Shown in pieces: positions 33,570 to 42,625 of a stretch of 64,000 nucleotides of DNA. How positions within the stretch are numbered: the first letter of the stretch is position 1; the number at the start of each line of letters is the position of its first letter. Origin of the DNA: Lachnospiraceae bacterium (lineage in GTDB: Bacteria; Bacillota; Clostridia; Lachnospirales; Lachnospiraceae); assembly GCA_015057325.1 (NCBI GenBank), contig SVEQ01000008.1:91406-155405 (forward strand), given 5' to 3'. The position numbers and the translations under genes were made by a program. Below the pieces are notes generated by a model, which was given only the letters and a program-made list of their open reading frames with translations, was not told where the DNA came from and ran no database searches.

Positions 33570-34284
33570 CGGTCACACCGCCTTCCATTTGGGCAAAAGC
33601 GCGTCCCGACTCGCTTGCCTTATATTCCTCTACTGTTCCCCAAAATAGTGTATCACCTACATGCAGAATATGACGAGCATATTGTGTGGCAATTTTGACA
33701 TCATGAGAAATCATGATTATTGCAACTCCCTCTTTGTTGAGTTTGTTGATTCTTTCATAAAGCTCATTCATAGCAGCAGGGTCAAGTCCCGCTACCGGTT
33801 CATCAAGAAGCAACAACTTCTTAGTTGCACAAAGAGCTCTTGCAAGAAGTACTCTCTGTTGTTGTCCTCCTGACAAATTACGATATGAATGCTTTGCAAG
33901 ATCATCCATTCCCATTCTCTTTAAGTTCTTAAGCGCAAGTGCTTTCTCCTCTTTAGTATAGAAAGGACGAAGACCTGCAAGACTCTGACAACCGGAAAGG
34001 ACAACCTCCCATACGGAAGCCGGAAAATCCTTCTGAACAAGTGTCTGCTGCGGAAGATAACCAACCTCGCTTGCCGAGAGTCCCTCTCCAAATATCAACT
34101 CTCCCGAAATCGGAGAGATAAGACGCAATATTGTCTTCATCAAGGTACTTTTGCCTGCACCGTTCTCACCGACAATTATAAGATAATCTCCCTGTTCAAC
34201 CGAGAAATTAAGCTTGTCTTTTAAGATCGATGCATTATATCCAATTTCCAAATCTTTGCATATGATGAGTGACTCGTTGTCCAC
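33562..34284 (-). CDS. Metal ABC transporter ATP-binding protein, ZnuC family
   Basis: 240 aa starting with GTG at 34284, supported by AAGGAGG. Walker A is VGENGAGKSTLMKT, the signature LSGGQQQRVLLARAL, Walker B LLLDEPVAGLDP, and the switch histidine is in MISHDV. LPQQTLVQKDFPASVWEVVLSG is the typical Q-loop region of zinc/manganese ATPases. It is 18 bp after the EAL gene, so it may be transcribed with the c-di-GMP genes. Confidence 0.93.
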   Translation of the reverse strand: MDNESLIICKDLEIGYNASILKDKLNFSVEQGDYLIIVGENGAGKSTLMKTILRLISPISGELIFGEGLSASEVGYLPQQTLVQKDFPASVWEVVLSGCQSLAGLRPFYTKEEKALALKNLKRMGMDDLAKHSYRNLSGGQQQRVLLARALCATKKLLLLDEPVAGLDPAAMNELYERINKLNKEGVAIIMISHDVKIATQYARHILHVGDTLFWGTVEEYKASESGRAFAQMEGGVTGE

Positions 34285-34302
34285 AGATTTGTCCTCCTTG
34301 TT

Positions 34303-36222
34303 TTATTCTTTTCCCTGTTTGATATATTCTATAAATTCATTCTTTGGTACAGGCTTTGAGAAATAATAGCCCTGAAGGTAATCAACCGACAATTCCTTAA
34401 GCATATCAAGTTGCTCCTTTGTCTCAACTCCCTCAACAAGTATTCGCCTACCCATTTGGTCTATCATTTTAATGCTGTTGCCAAGTATAATTCTTCCAAG
34501 CTCTGTCTCTTCGGCGCCCCAAAGCAGACTCTTATCAATCTTAACAATATCGAAATCCAACGAAAAAATGGATTGCATATTGGAATAACCGGTTCCGTAA
34601 TCATCCATAGCAAAGCAAAAACCATGTTTTTTCAAATCCGAAACGACATAACTTAACCTATCATAATCACTTGCTGCAATAGATTCCGTAATCTCAAAAT
34701 TAATCGTCGATTTGTCCACATCATACTCATCAACAATACTGCATATATGCTCGACAAATCCGGGCTTTAAGCACTGTAACACGGACAGATTAACATTAAT
34801 ATTCTCCATTCCGTATTGTGCAGGAATTCCACTTTTTAGAAACTCGCAAACCTGCCTAAGAACAAAGTCATCAATCATATCAATCATGCCAATCTGCTCA
34901 GCAATCGGAATAAACTCATCCGGGAAAAGTCTTCCCATAATGGGATCATTTAATCTCACAAGTGCCTCTGCACCATGAAGTTTCAATCCATTTAAGTAGA
35001 ATGTCGGTTGATAATAAACCTCAAATCCATTTTCGTCAAGTCCGCGTGCAATGGCATTTTCCATTTCACCACGTCTTAATATATGAGCCAAGTCCTTACC
35101 GTACAGCACAGTCGTCTCATTTTTGTTGGGCACGACGCTGTCAACCATGTAGAATAAATCCACAGTGTTGGTTAGTTCATCAGGGAGCTTGACCGTCATT
35201 ATAACAGCATTAAGAAGAATGTCCATCCCTCTAAACCCCCATGGACGATTGAATCTATCAGCAAGCAAATCAGCAACCGTATCGCCATTTAATTTCTTTC
35301 TGTCAAGCAGTACCAACACAAACGTCTCGGGGTTTGTTTGATAAATGTGAAACCTGGATACTATGGATTTCAAGTAATCTGACACAATCTCTGCAAGCAA
35401 ATCAACATTAGCCGAACCCGTAACCTTCTGGATTATCTCGGCATTTGAAACCTTAAGACATACAAGATCAACATTCGTCTTGTTGACTATATAATTATTA
35501 ACATCCATTCGCAGTGCTTTGCGGTTATAAAAACCGGTATTGACGTCAACCAAATCGTCCTCCATCTCTACCGCAAGCATAAGTCCCATAAGGGCAAGTG
35601 CTTCAGCAAAAAGCTCGCCTTTGATGTTTTTGTCGAGAAACTGAATAACAACTCCGCCTACCACGATTACAAAAAAGTAAACTATCGCAAAACGACGGCG
35701 AGCATTGATTGCTTTCCACGAAAACCAAAGCAAAAGTATTGACATAAGGAAGTATAGTGCTGCAACAATGTATATACATATTTCAGCCTTACTTCTCGTA
35801 AACTCATAATTAGAATCATAGTAAAAGATGCATTTTAAATAAGGGTTTAAAAAAACCATTATTTCCGTTATGAAGAAAGGCACCGAACTTAGTACCCTCT
35901 GTAAATGAGATTGCTTATAAGCAAGTCCGGAAACAACCGATACATAAAGGAAGAATACAGGACAAAGTGCGTTATGCAACAGGAAATACGAATACTGCGA
36001 AGCAAGTACAACCGGCATCGCTGACCTGACATTGGAAAGCATTGGTTCACCGATTGCTATCATCATTCCTGAAAAGCTGTTTAACACAACAATAATAAGC
36101 ATACAAATATATAATTTGTTTTGAAACTTATCTGTTCTCTTGCTTGTAAACGTGAAAACCATACAGGTTACACTAATCACAAAAGCCGCAAAAAAACAGG
36201 CAAAATGAAAATCGTTTCCCAT
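34303..36222 (-). CDS. Membrane EAL-domain c-di-GMP phosphodiesterase with degenerate GGDEF
   Basis: 639 aa. Seven or eight N-terminal membrane helices (about 1-220), a GGDEF-like domain without the signature (about 235-380, ETFVLVLL at the usual place), and an EAL domain (about 390-635). EAL residues are intact: E419 in GAEALVRL, INVNLSVLQC, INFEITESIA, MDDYGTGYSNM, IVKIDKSLL and VEGVETKEQ. It should hydrolyse c-di-GMP to pGpG at the membrane. GGAGGGG precedes the ATG. It lies 32 bp after the HD-GYP gene, so two phosphodiesterases of different fold are probably co-expressed. Confidence 0.93.
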   Translation of the reverse strand: MGNDFHFACFFAAFVISVTCMVFTFTSKRTDKFQNKLYICMLIIVVLNSFSGMMIAIGEPMLSNVRSAMPVVLASQYSYFLLHNALCPVFFLYVSVVSGLAYKQSHLQRVLSSVPFFITEIMVFLNPYLKCIFYYDSNYEFTRSKAEICIYIVAALYFLMSILLLWFSWKAINARRRFAIVYFFVIVVGGVVIQFLDKNIKGELFAEALALMGLMLAVEMEDDLVDVNTGFYNRKALRMDVNNYIVNKTNVDLVCLKVSNAEIIQKVTGSANVDLLAEIVSDYLKSIVSRFHIYQTNPETFVLVLLDRKKLNGDTVADLLADRFNRPWGFRGMDILLNAVIMTVKLPDELTNTVDLFYMVDSVVPNKNETTVLYGKDLAHILRRGEMENAIARGLDENGFEVYYQPTFYLNGLKLHGAEALVRLNDPIMGRLFPDEFIPIAEQIGMIDMIDDFVLRQVCEFLKSGIPAQYGMENINVNLSVLQCLKPGFVEHICSIVDEYDVDKSTINFEITESIAASDYDRLSYVVSDLKKHGFCFAMDDYGTGYSNMQSIFSLDFDIVKIDKSLLWGAEETELGRIILGNSIKMIDQMGRRILVEGVETKEQLDMLKELSVDYLQGYYFSKPVPKNEFIEYIKQGKE

Positions 36223-36254
36223 TATAACTGCCCCTCCGCCCGGTAGTGAATCAT

Positions 36255-38516
36255 TTATACATCCTTCTTAAAAACCGTTTGAGACGAGATATCCGCTGCT
36301 TCATAGTGAAGTTCAACCTCTCTCAAATCGTATGTACGGTAAAACTCTGTCATTATTCTTGTAGCAACCATATCCGTATAATCATTCGGAAGATCAATCA
36401 AAATGGCCACATACTGTGTACTGCTGTACCTCGTGGAAATATCCACGCTTCTGATAGAATTAACAATTGCCTTCTTAAGCAATTCCATAATTCTGTCGCG
36501 TTCTTCTATCGTAATCTTAACACCCGAAACAGTGCTTATAGTAAAGAGCATGATCTTTACCTGCTGATTGTTTCTCTCCGCAACGTGACTGATATACTCG
36601 TACATCCTTGTAAAATCCGGATAACCCGCAACCATGGCACCTTTGTGTCCTTGCGATTCTTTAAACATATCCACTAACTGCTTAAGATCAGCGCCCTCTG
36701 TATACTCGTCCGTCGAATAATCGTCTGATAAAAGTTTGTGACAGAAGAAAGCGTTACCACCTTGCTGCTTTGAAACATAGATAGCCTTATCAGCGTTCTC
36801 ATAAAGAACCATTACCTTATCCTTCTCGGTAACAATTTCAGATGCACCTACCGAAACCGACATATGACGGATTCGCTCGTCTGAAGCAATCCTGTCATTG
36901 AGCATTGAAAAGAAGCGTTTTGTAAATGCTTCCGCTGCATCTGCCGTTGTTGTGGTCTCAGAGAATACTACAAATTCATCTGCACCAAATCTGGAAATCA
37001 AAACATTATCCTGTGCTGCTCTTATTAACTCCACCAAGGTTGTGAGATAGTAATCACCCACCACAAAACCTTCCGTTTCATTTATACGATGAAAATGATC
37101 GATATCAAATATATACAAACAACCGCGTCCGTATTTTTGTATTGCATTTTGAATCTCTACACGACCGCTTTCTCTTCCGAAAGTTGAAGTAAGTTCATCA
37201 AGTTCACCCTTGTTATCGCCACCCTTATCTTCGGCAAGATCAATGACACGCGATAAAATTGTTGTTGCCTGCTGAACAACCTCTGTATCTGCATCGGGAT
37301 TAACTTTAGGAAGTCTGTCCTCCACCATAAGTTTGATTATTGCATCCGTGCACTTTTCATCCCACTGCGTTCCTCTTCCATTTTGAAGTTCCCTTAAAAT
37401 CTTGTCCTTTTCCAAATGACGTCTGTACACACGGTTACTCGACATTGCATCATAAGCATCAGCAACAGCAATAATTTTGGCAATATCGGGTATTTTCTCA
37501 CCTGACAGTCCATCAGGATAACCCTTACCGTCTATTCTTTCATGATGATATTTTGCACCGATATCAAGGTTTTTTATCATGTCAATATCTTTAAGAATAT
37601 CTGCACCGACTGTTGTATGGCTCTTCATAACCTTATACTCTTCTTGGGTAAGCCTTCCCGGCTTATTCAAAACCGCATCAGGAATACCAATCTTACCAAT
37701 ATCATGCAAAAGTCCAATCACTCTTATGTCCGTAAGTTCATTGTCTCTATAACCAAGTTCTTTTGCTATTGCGACCGCATATTCCGAAACTCGACGCGAA
37801 TGACCTCTTGTATATTCATCCTTAGCATCGATAGTGTTGGCAATAGTTGTTATTGTCTGCATTGTCATCTGCTCGATTTCTTCGCTACGCTTTGTAATCT
37901 CGTCATTGGCAACGCGGATTTCTTCATTCTGTGCTGCTATCTCTTCGTTCTGTCTTGCCAAGTCAGCTGTGAACTTAACATTTTGCGTGTGAATCTCATC
38001 ATATAACCTTGTCGCAAGATAAGAGCCCAAAAAACACAGGAACAACAACGCAATCTGAATCTCAACATCTTTCGTATTGTGGGCATTAAGTTCGCCCTTA
38101 TTGTATCTCATCAATATGGAAATGATGTTAATAAACATTGAAACGACGCCTGTAGAAAGTATAATCTTTGGCTGATGGAACAAAACAAGAAGCGAAAGCA
38201 TCGGAAGTATATATGAAAATACCATTGTTGTACTTCCTGTAAGCATTACGAAAATATACATGACCATATAACCGACAACTATCTCATATCGAAGACTGAA
38301 ACGGTCCGGCTGCCTGCGATATAAAAGACCGACAACCAATGCAGGAACTACAGTAAATGCCATAAAGACGGCAAGATATATTTCATCTCTCTCGCCCTTT
38401 ACCACTTCCATCAAATATGCCACAAAAAGAATGGCCACGATAAGCATCCAGCCCCTTATAAGATATCTGTTTATTTTTCTGGTATGTTCATCATCAATTT
38501 TACGATCTCTCATCAT
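36255..38516 (-). CDS. Membrane HD-GYP phosphodiesterase with two GGDEF-like domains
   Basis: 753 aa. Five or six membrane helices (about 15-185), a short coiled coil with repeated EEIAAQNEEI-type units, an HD-GYP domain (about 215-410) with H271-D272 in GLLHDIGKIG and KYHHERIDGKGYPDG, then a GGDEF domain altered to GADEF in SRFGADEFVVF (about 455-600) and a further GGDEF-like fold with SSTQY at the motif (about 640-745). The HD-GYP site looks active (c-di-GMP to GMP); the two cyclase-like domains probably are not, and may bind nucleotide or dimerise. An extended -10 promoter lies at 38566. Confidence 0.92.
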   Translation of the reverse strand: MMRDRKIDDEHTRKINRYLIRGWMLIVAILFVAYLMEVVKGERDEIYLAVFMAFTVVPALVVGLLYRRQPDRFSLRYEIVVGYMVMYIFVMLTGSTTMVFSYILPMLSLLVLFHQPKIILSTGVVSMFINIISILMRYNKGELNAHNTKDVEIQIALLFLCFLGSYLATRLYDEIHTQNVKFTADLARQNEEIAAQNEEIRVANDEITKRSEEIEQMTMQTITTIANTIDAKDEYTRGHSRRVSEYAVAIAKELGYRDNELTDIRVIGLLHDIGKIGIPDAVLNKPGRLTQEEYKVMKSHTTVGADILKDIDMIKNLDIGAKYHHERIDGKGYPDGLSGEKIPDIAKIIAVADAYDAMSSNRVYRRHLEKDKILRELQNGRGTQWDEKCTDAIIKLMVEDRLPKVNPDADTEVVQQATTILSRVIDLAEDKGGDNKGELDELTSTFGRESGRVEIQNAIQKYGRGCLYIFDIDHFHRINETEGFVVGDYYLTTLVELIRAAQDNVLISRFGADEFVVFSETTTTADAAEAFTKRFFSMLNDRIASDERIRHMSVSVGASEIVTEKDKVMVLYENADKAIYVSKQQGGNAFFCHKLLSDDYSTDEYTEGADLKQLVDMFKESQGHKGAMVAGYPDFTRMYEYISHVAERNNQQVKIMLFTISTVSGVKITIEERDRIMELLKKAIVNSIRSVDISTRYSSTQYVAILIDLPNDYTDMVATRIMTEFYRTYDLREVELHYEAADISSQTVFKKDV

Positions 38517-38565
38517 GTCTTTGTCCCTGCCTTTTCTTCAGCTCAAAAAACAATATTGGTATAAT

Positions 38566-38574
38566 ATTATAACA
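38566..38574 (-). promoter_or_regulatory. Extended -10 promoter of the HD-GYP/EAL genes
   Basis: TGTTATAAT on the minus strand, about 50 bp ahead of the HD-GYP start; TAGACA stands 18 bp upstream as a possible -35. Confidence 0.5.
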
Positions 38575-38596
38575 TATTTTAAAGGGTTCTGTCTAA

Positions 38597-40132
38597 CTAA
38601 AACCCAAAATACTTATTGATTCCGGACACCATACCATTAACCATTTTCTCTTGCATTTTGTCGTCATTTAGTAGTTTATCTTCCTCGGGATTACTAAAGA
38701 ATCCACATTCGATTAACACGGTTGGAATAGTACTCCAATTAGTTCCCGATAAATCGTTGCGAACGACGATTCCTCTGCTCTTAATCTTTGTAGCCTTGCA
38801 GTATTCGTCCAAAAGATTTTGCGCAAGCTTCTTGCTCTTTTTTGCCTGCTTCTTAATCGGATACGGATTGGACGTTGAAGGATATAACACCGACACGCCT
38901 CTTACGGAGGAATCATTTATGCTGTCAGAGTGTATTCGAATGCAAATGTCAGCCCCGCTTTCATTGCCCTTCTTGGCACGCTCGACGTTACTGATGTTTA
39001 CATCATTTTTCGTTCTGCTCATCTCGACCTCGTAACCTTCTTCGATCAATGCGGCTTTTAATTTCTTTGCGATTGTAAGTGTAAACTTGTATTCTGGAAT
39101 TTTGGTGTAAACACCCGTGCAGCCTCCTGAAACCTTTGGCTTTTTTATGCTGCTTCCGGGGCCTACCGGCTCAAGCCCACCGTTTGCTCTTGACTGATGT
39201 CCCGGATCAATATATACCTTTTTTCCGTTACCGGATTTCGTTGTTTTCTTCTCTTCAGGGTTAAAATGTTGATAAACCGTCTCTGATATCTTCTTAATTG
39301 TGGATACGCCGTTCTTGCTGTTTTTTGCCATAACGACTATCACATAATTTGCACCCTCTGAGTAAACTATCGCTGCATCATTTTCCGCAAATGTTGTCTC
39401 ACCGGTCTTGTTCGCAACAGTGACCCCATCAGGCACACCGGCAGGAATCTTACTTCTTCTTGTCTGCGCCTTAAGAAGCTTAATCATTTTCTTTGATGCA
39501 CTCTTACTTACTGCCTCGCCACGATACATACGCTCCAAGGCAAGTCCGCAATCCCTTGCGGAAGTCACATTTTTCGGACTACTCTTGCCCATTTCTACTT
39601 TAAATGCAGTCTTTGAATAACCGTTTTTGTTGCAATATGTATTCACGATTTTCTTTCCGCTATCAAATGTTTTCTTGTCCGAAAGACTCTTTGTTATGGA
39701 GTTGGCAGAAGCATTATCGCTTACTGTAATCATTTTCTTCATACTCGAAGTAAGAGCCTTGTCCTCATCAAGCTCACCCTCGTCAACACGCTCGTACGCC
39801 GCCATCATCACATATAACTTAATAAGACTTGCCGACGGCAGCTTCTTGTCATTTATAAGCATATACTCGTTCGTATCAAGATTCTTAACATATACCGACC
39901 AAGTACCTGACTTACCTTTAAGAACCTTATTGACCTTCTTCTTAAGCCCACCAAGACCGACTTTCTCCTCCGTCGAACCTTGGGCTGTTACTTCCGTAGT
40001 TGCTTCTGTTGTCACCTGCTCCGTCGAACTTTGCGTCGTTTCGGTCTGTGTCACAGTCGCCCTCGCGTCAAGCGAGGTAGCTAATATGCATATTAAAACG
40101 AATGATAGACTTAGTATCTTGCGTAATCTCAT
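38597..40132 (-). CDS. Secreted serine hydrolase fused to N-acetylmuramoyl-L-alanine amidase
   Basis: 511 aa. A signal peptide (about 1-25) is followed by a Thr/Ser/Glu linker, a class A beta-lactamase-like domain (about 70-280) with the triad motifs SLIK, SDN and KTG, and an Amidase_3 domain (about 305-511) with VYIDPGHQ, an ER in SNVERAKKGNESGADICIRIHSDS, and IPTVLIECGFFSNPEED. The amidase cuts the bond between MurNAc and the stem peptide. The SxxK domain could be a penicillin-binding-like carboxypeptidase or a beta-lactamase; in this context a wall-remodelling function is more likely. AAGGAGAG precedes the ATG. Confidence 0.9.
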   Translation of the reverse strand: MRLRKILSLSFVLICILATSLDARATVTQTETTQSSTEQVTTEATTEVTAQGSTEEKVGLGGLKKKVNKVLKGKSGTWSVYVKNLDTNEYMLINDKKLPSASLIKLYVMMAAYERVDEGELDEDKALTSSMKKMITVSDNASANSITKSLSDKKTFDSGKKIVNTYCNKNGYSKTAFKVEMGKSSPKNVTSARDCGLALERMYRGEAVSKSASKKMIKLLKAQTRRSKIPAGVPDGVTVANKTGETTFAENDAAIVYSEGANYVIVVMAKNSKNGVSTIKKISETVYQHFNPEEKKTTKSGNGKKVYIDPGHQSRANGGLEPVGPGSSIKKPKVSGGCTGVYTKIPEYKFTLTIAKKLKAALIEEGYEVEMSRTKNDVNISNVERAKKGNESGADICIRIHSDSINDSSVRGVSVLYPSTSNPYPIKKQAKKSKKLAQNLLDEYCKATKIKSRGIVVRNDLSGTNWSTIPTVLIECGFFSNPEEDKLLNDDKMQEKMVNGMVSGINKYFGF

Positions 40133-40155
40133 ACTTCTCTCCTTGGTATTATAGA

Positions 40156-40187
40156 AGAAAGAGATGTACGTAAGTACATCTCTTTCT
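40156..40187. terminator. Perfect hairpin after the amino-acid ABC operon
   Basis: AGAAAGAGATGTAC-GTAA-GTACATCTCTTTCT, 14-bp arms, 29 bp after the binding-protein stop. Only a short T-rich tail follows on the minus strand, so it is a probable but not ideal terminator. Confidence 0.6.
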
Positions 40188-40215
40188 GTTAGTATAGTGA
40201 TTAACCTCGCTAAGT

Positions 40216-40998
40216 TTACTCTGCATCCGAATACTCAGTTGCCCAAGTTGCAATAGTTCCTTCATCAAGCATCTTCTGAACGGAAATATTGATCTTATCA
40301 AGAAGCTCTTTGTTACCCTTCTTAACTGCGATACCGTACTCTTCTTTTCCGAATGCTGACTCGTCTTCTACAATCTTAAGACCTTCGTTATCAGCAACGT
40401 ACTTCTTAGCAGTAGCAGAATCGATTACAACTACGTCACACTTGCCATTTACAAGTTCAAGGATTGTCTCTGTACCCTTCTTGAATGCCTCGTACTTATA
40501 TCCTAAGCCCTTAACGCACTCTTCACCTGTATAACCCTGGATTACGGCAATGTTCTTGCCTTCCATATCTGTTGCCTTAGCAATATCAGAATCTTCTTTT
40601 ACGATCATAACCTGTGTTGCTGTGTAATATGGAACTGAGAAATCAACTGCCTCTTTACGCTCATCTGTGATAGACATTCCGGCGATTACCGCATCAACCT
40701 GTCCATTCTCAAGAGCGATAAGAAGTGAATCAAACTCCATGTTCTCAATCTTTGCAGTAGCACCGTTATCATCACCAATCTGCTTAGCAATCTTCATATC
40801 TATTCCGTCAAAGTCATCAATTACTCCGTTTCCACTTGAAACAAACTCAAATGGAGGAAACTCTGCATTAGTTCCGAAGGTAATATTTTCGCCCTCTGAC
40901 TTCTTTTCTTTGTCAACTACGTTACCACAAGCTGTAAGAGCACCAAATGCAAAAACACTCATGCATAAAAGTGCAGCAATTTTTGTTATCTTTTTCAT
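40216..40998 (-). CDS. Amino-acid ABC transporter substrate-binding lipoprotein
   Basis: 260 aa. A lipobox ALTACG places the lipidated Cys near residue 25. The body is a family 3 (SBP_bac_3) periplasmic-binding fold: FPPFEFVSSGNGVIDDFDGIDMKIAKQI, LENGQVDAVIAGMSITDERKE, VIQGYTGEECVKG and the C-terminal KKGNKELLDKINISVQKM. It captures a polar amino acid or a related ligand such as cystine or glutamine. It is the last gene of permease-ATPase-SBP. Confidence 0.95.
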   Translation of the reverse strand: MKKITKIAALLCMSVFAFGALTACGNVVDKEKKSEGENITFGTNAEFPPFEFVSSGNGVIDDFDGIDMKIAKQIGDDNGATAKIENMEFDSLLIALENGQVDAVIAGMSITDERKEAVDFSVPYYTATQVMIVKEDSDIAKATDMEGKNIAVIQGYTGEECVKGLGYKYEAFKKGTETILELVNGKCDVVVIDSATAKKYVADNEGLKIVEDESAFGKEEYGIAVKKGNKELLDKINISVQKMLDEGTIATWATEYSDAE

Positions 40999-41034
40999 CT
41001 CACACTCTCCTCTTTCTTTTAAATATATTGTGAA

Positions 41035-41760
41035 CTATTTAAGTACCTTACTTAAAAATAGTTTCGTTCTCTCATTCTGCGGATTACCGAATATCTGATC
41101 CGGTGTTCCACTCTCCATAACAAGACCTTCGTCCATGAACAATATTCTTGTTCCAACCTCTCTTGCAAATCCCATCTCATGCGTAACAACAACCATTGTC
41201 ATACCGTTTTTTGCAAGCTGCTTCATTACATCAAGAACATCGCCAACCATCTCAGGATCAAGAGCACTTGTTGGCTCATCAAAAAGCATTATCTCAGGAT
41301 CCATTGCAAGAGATCTCGCAATTGCGATTCTCTGCTTCTGTCCACCTGAAAGCTGAACAGGGTATGCATCCGCTTTCTCAGAAAGACCAACTATTTCAAG
41401 AAGTTCTTTTCCTTTTGCTTCAGCCTCTTCCTTGGTCATCTTGCCAAGCTTAACCGGTGCAAGAGTAATGTTTTCCATAACCGTCAAATGTGGGAACAGA
41501 TTAAAATGCTGGAATACCATTCCCATCTTCTGTCTTACGCGGTTAACGTCAACGCCATCAACATTAATCTGCTCGCCGTCAACCCAAACCTCTCCCTCAT
41601 CAGGTGTTTCCAAAAGATTAAGGCAACGAAGAAATGTACTTTTGCCCGAACCTGAAGGTCCGATAACAACTACCACTTCTCCTTCTTCAATGGTTTCATT
41701 TATATCCGCTAAGACTTCCAAATTATCAAAGCTTTTCTTCAAATGCTTAACATCAATCAT
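41035..41760 (-). CDS. Amino-acid ABC transporter ATP-binding protein
   Basis: 241 aa from the ATG at 41760 (GGGAGG in front). Walker [14 protein letters not shown], the [21 protein letters not shown]-loop typical of GlnQ/HisP, the signature [15 protein letters not shown] and Walker [21 protein letters not shown] are all present. It energises the permease at 41817. Confidence 0.96.
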   Translation of the reverse strand: MIDVKHLKKSFDNLEVLADINETIEEGEVVVVIGPSGSGKSTFLRCLNLLETPDEGEVWVDGEQINVDGVDVNRVRQKMGMVFQHFNLFPHLTVMENITLAPVKLGKMTKEEAEAKGKELLEIVGLSEKADAYPVQLSGGQKQRIAIARSLAMDPEIMLFDEPTSALDPEMVGDVLDVMKQLAKNGMTMVVVTHEMGFAREVGTRILFMDEGLVMESGTPDQIFGNPQNERTKLFLSKVLK

Positions 41761-41816
41761 TCTATAAAATCCTCCCACAAGAAGACATCATACATGCCCT
41801 CCTGTATTCATATCAT

Positions 41817-42503
41817 TTACCTTACGTCAGACTTTCTAAGTCCTGCCTCAATCTTGGCAAGTCCCAGAGTCAAAAGTTTAATAAGCACAAAATAAATAAC
41901 AGCGGTTCCGATAAGCGGCATAAACGCCTCGTATGTAGCACTCTTGATGAAATCGCCGGCCTTCTGAATATCGACAAGTCCAACGTATCCGACAATCGCT
42001 GTCTCCTTAACAAGAGTAATGAACTCGTTACCCAGTGCAGGGAAGATATTCTTCATAGCCTGAGGAACAACAATGCTCATCATAGTCTGCTTTGCATTAA
42101 GTCCAAGGGAACGTCCTGCTTCCGTCTGACCTTTGTCAACCGAAAGGATACCCGCGCGGATTATCTCCGACACATACGCGCCCGAATTGATTGAAAATGC
42201 TATCGCTGCAATAATCCATTTATCCAAATGAACTGACGCAAAAACTACGAAATATACAATCATAAGCTGTGTTACGGAAGGGGTTCCTCTGATAATATCC
42301 GTATAAACCTTACCGATTATATTAAGAAACTTCTTCTTTGAAAGATTACAAAGTGCAATGAGAAATCCAATTATAATTCCAAGCACTGCAGCAAGTAACG
42401 CAACTCTTATAGTTACGCCGATTCCGTCAAGCATCAGCGTATATCTGTCATCTTTTATGAAACATTTGTAAAATGTATCCTGAAACTGTGCAAAACCGTC
42501 CAT
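41817..42503 (-). CDS. Amino-acid ABC transporter permease
   Basis: 228 aa from the ATG at 42503. Five membrane helices, with TLMLDGIGVTIRVALLAAVLG at the start and the HisM-type EAA loop AGRSLGLNAKQTMMSIVVPQAMKNIFPALGNEF. A single permease gene implies a homodimer. First gene of the operon, with a promoter at 42541-42569. Confidence 0.94.
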   Translation of the reverse strand: MDGFAQFQDTFYKCFIKDDRYTLMLDGIGVTIRVALLAAVLGIIIGFLIALCNLSKKKFLNIIGKVYTDIIRGTPSVTQLMIVYFVVFASVHLDKWIIAAIAFSINSGAYVSEIIRAGILSVDKGQTEAGRSLGLNAKQTMMSIVVPQAMKNIFPALGNEFITLVKETAIVGYVGLVDIQKAGDFIKSATYEAFMPLIGTAVIYFVLIKLLTLGLAKIEAGLRKSDVR

Positions 42504-42540
42504 TCCTAACCGTCCTCTTCTATATAACAAATCTTGCAAA

Positions 42541-42569
42541 ATTATTACATATTAATATGTGAAAGTCAA
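42541..42569 (-). promoter_or_regulatory. Promoter of the amino-acid ABC operon
   Basis: Minus strand: TTGACT (42564-42569), 17 bp, AATAAT (42541-42546) with extended -10 TGT. Confidence 0.65.
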
Positions 42570-42570
42570 G

Positions 42571-42606
42571 CAAAACATAAACAGGCGGGAACTTTTGTCC
42601 CGCCTG
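42571..42606 (-). terminator. Terminator of the chemoreceptor-like gene
   Basis: Minus strand: CAGGCGGGA/TCCCGCCTG with a 7-nt loop (42582-42606), followed by TTTATGTTTT. The GC-rich stem makes it efficient. Confidence 0.85.
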
Positions 42607-42625
42607 CATTTATAAGGGTTTGCAA

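Noticed and set aside
40148..40153. TATAAT on the minus strand ahead of the hydrolase-amidase gene
   Set aside because: It would leave a leader of about 9 nt, with the transcript starting inside the ribosome site; no -35 supports it.
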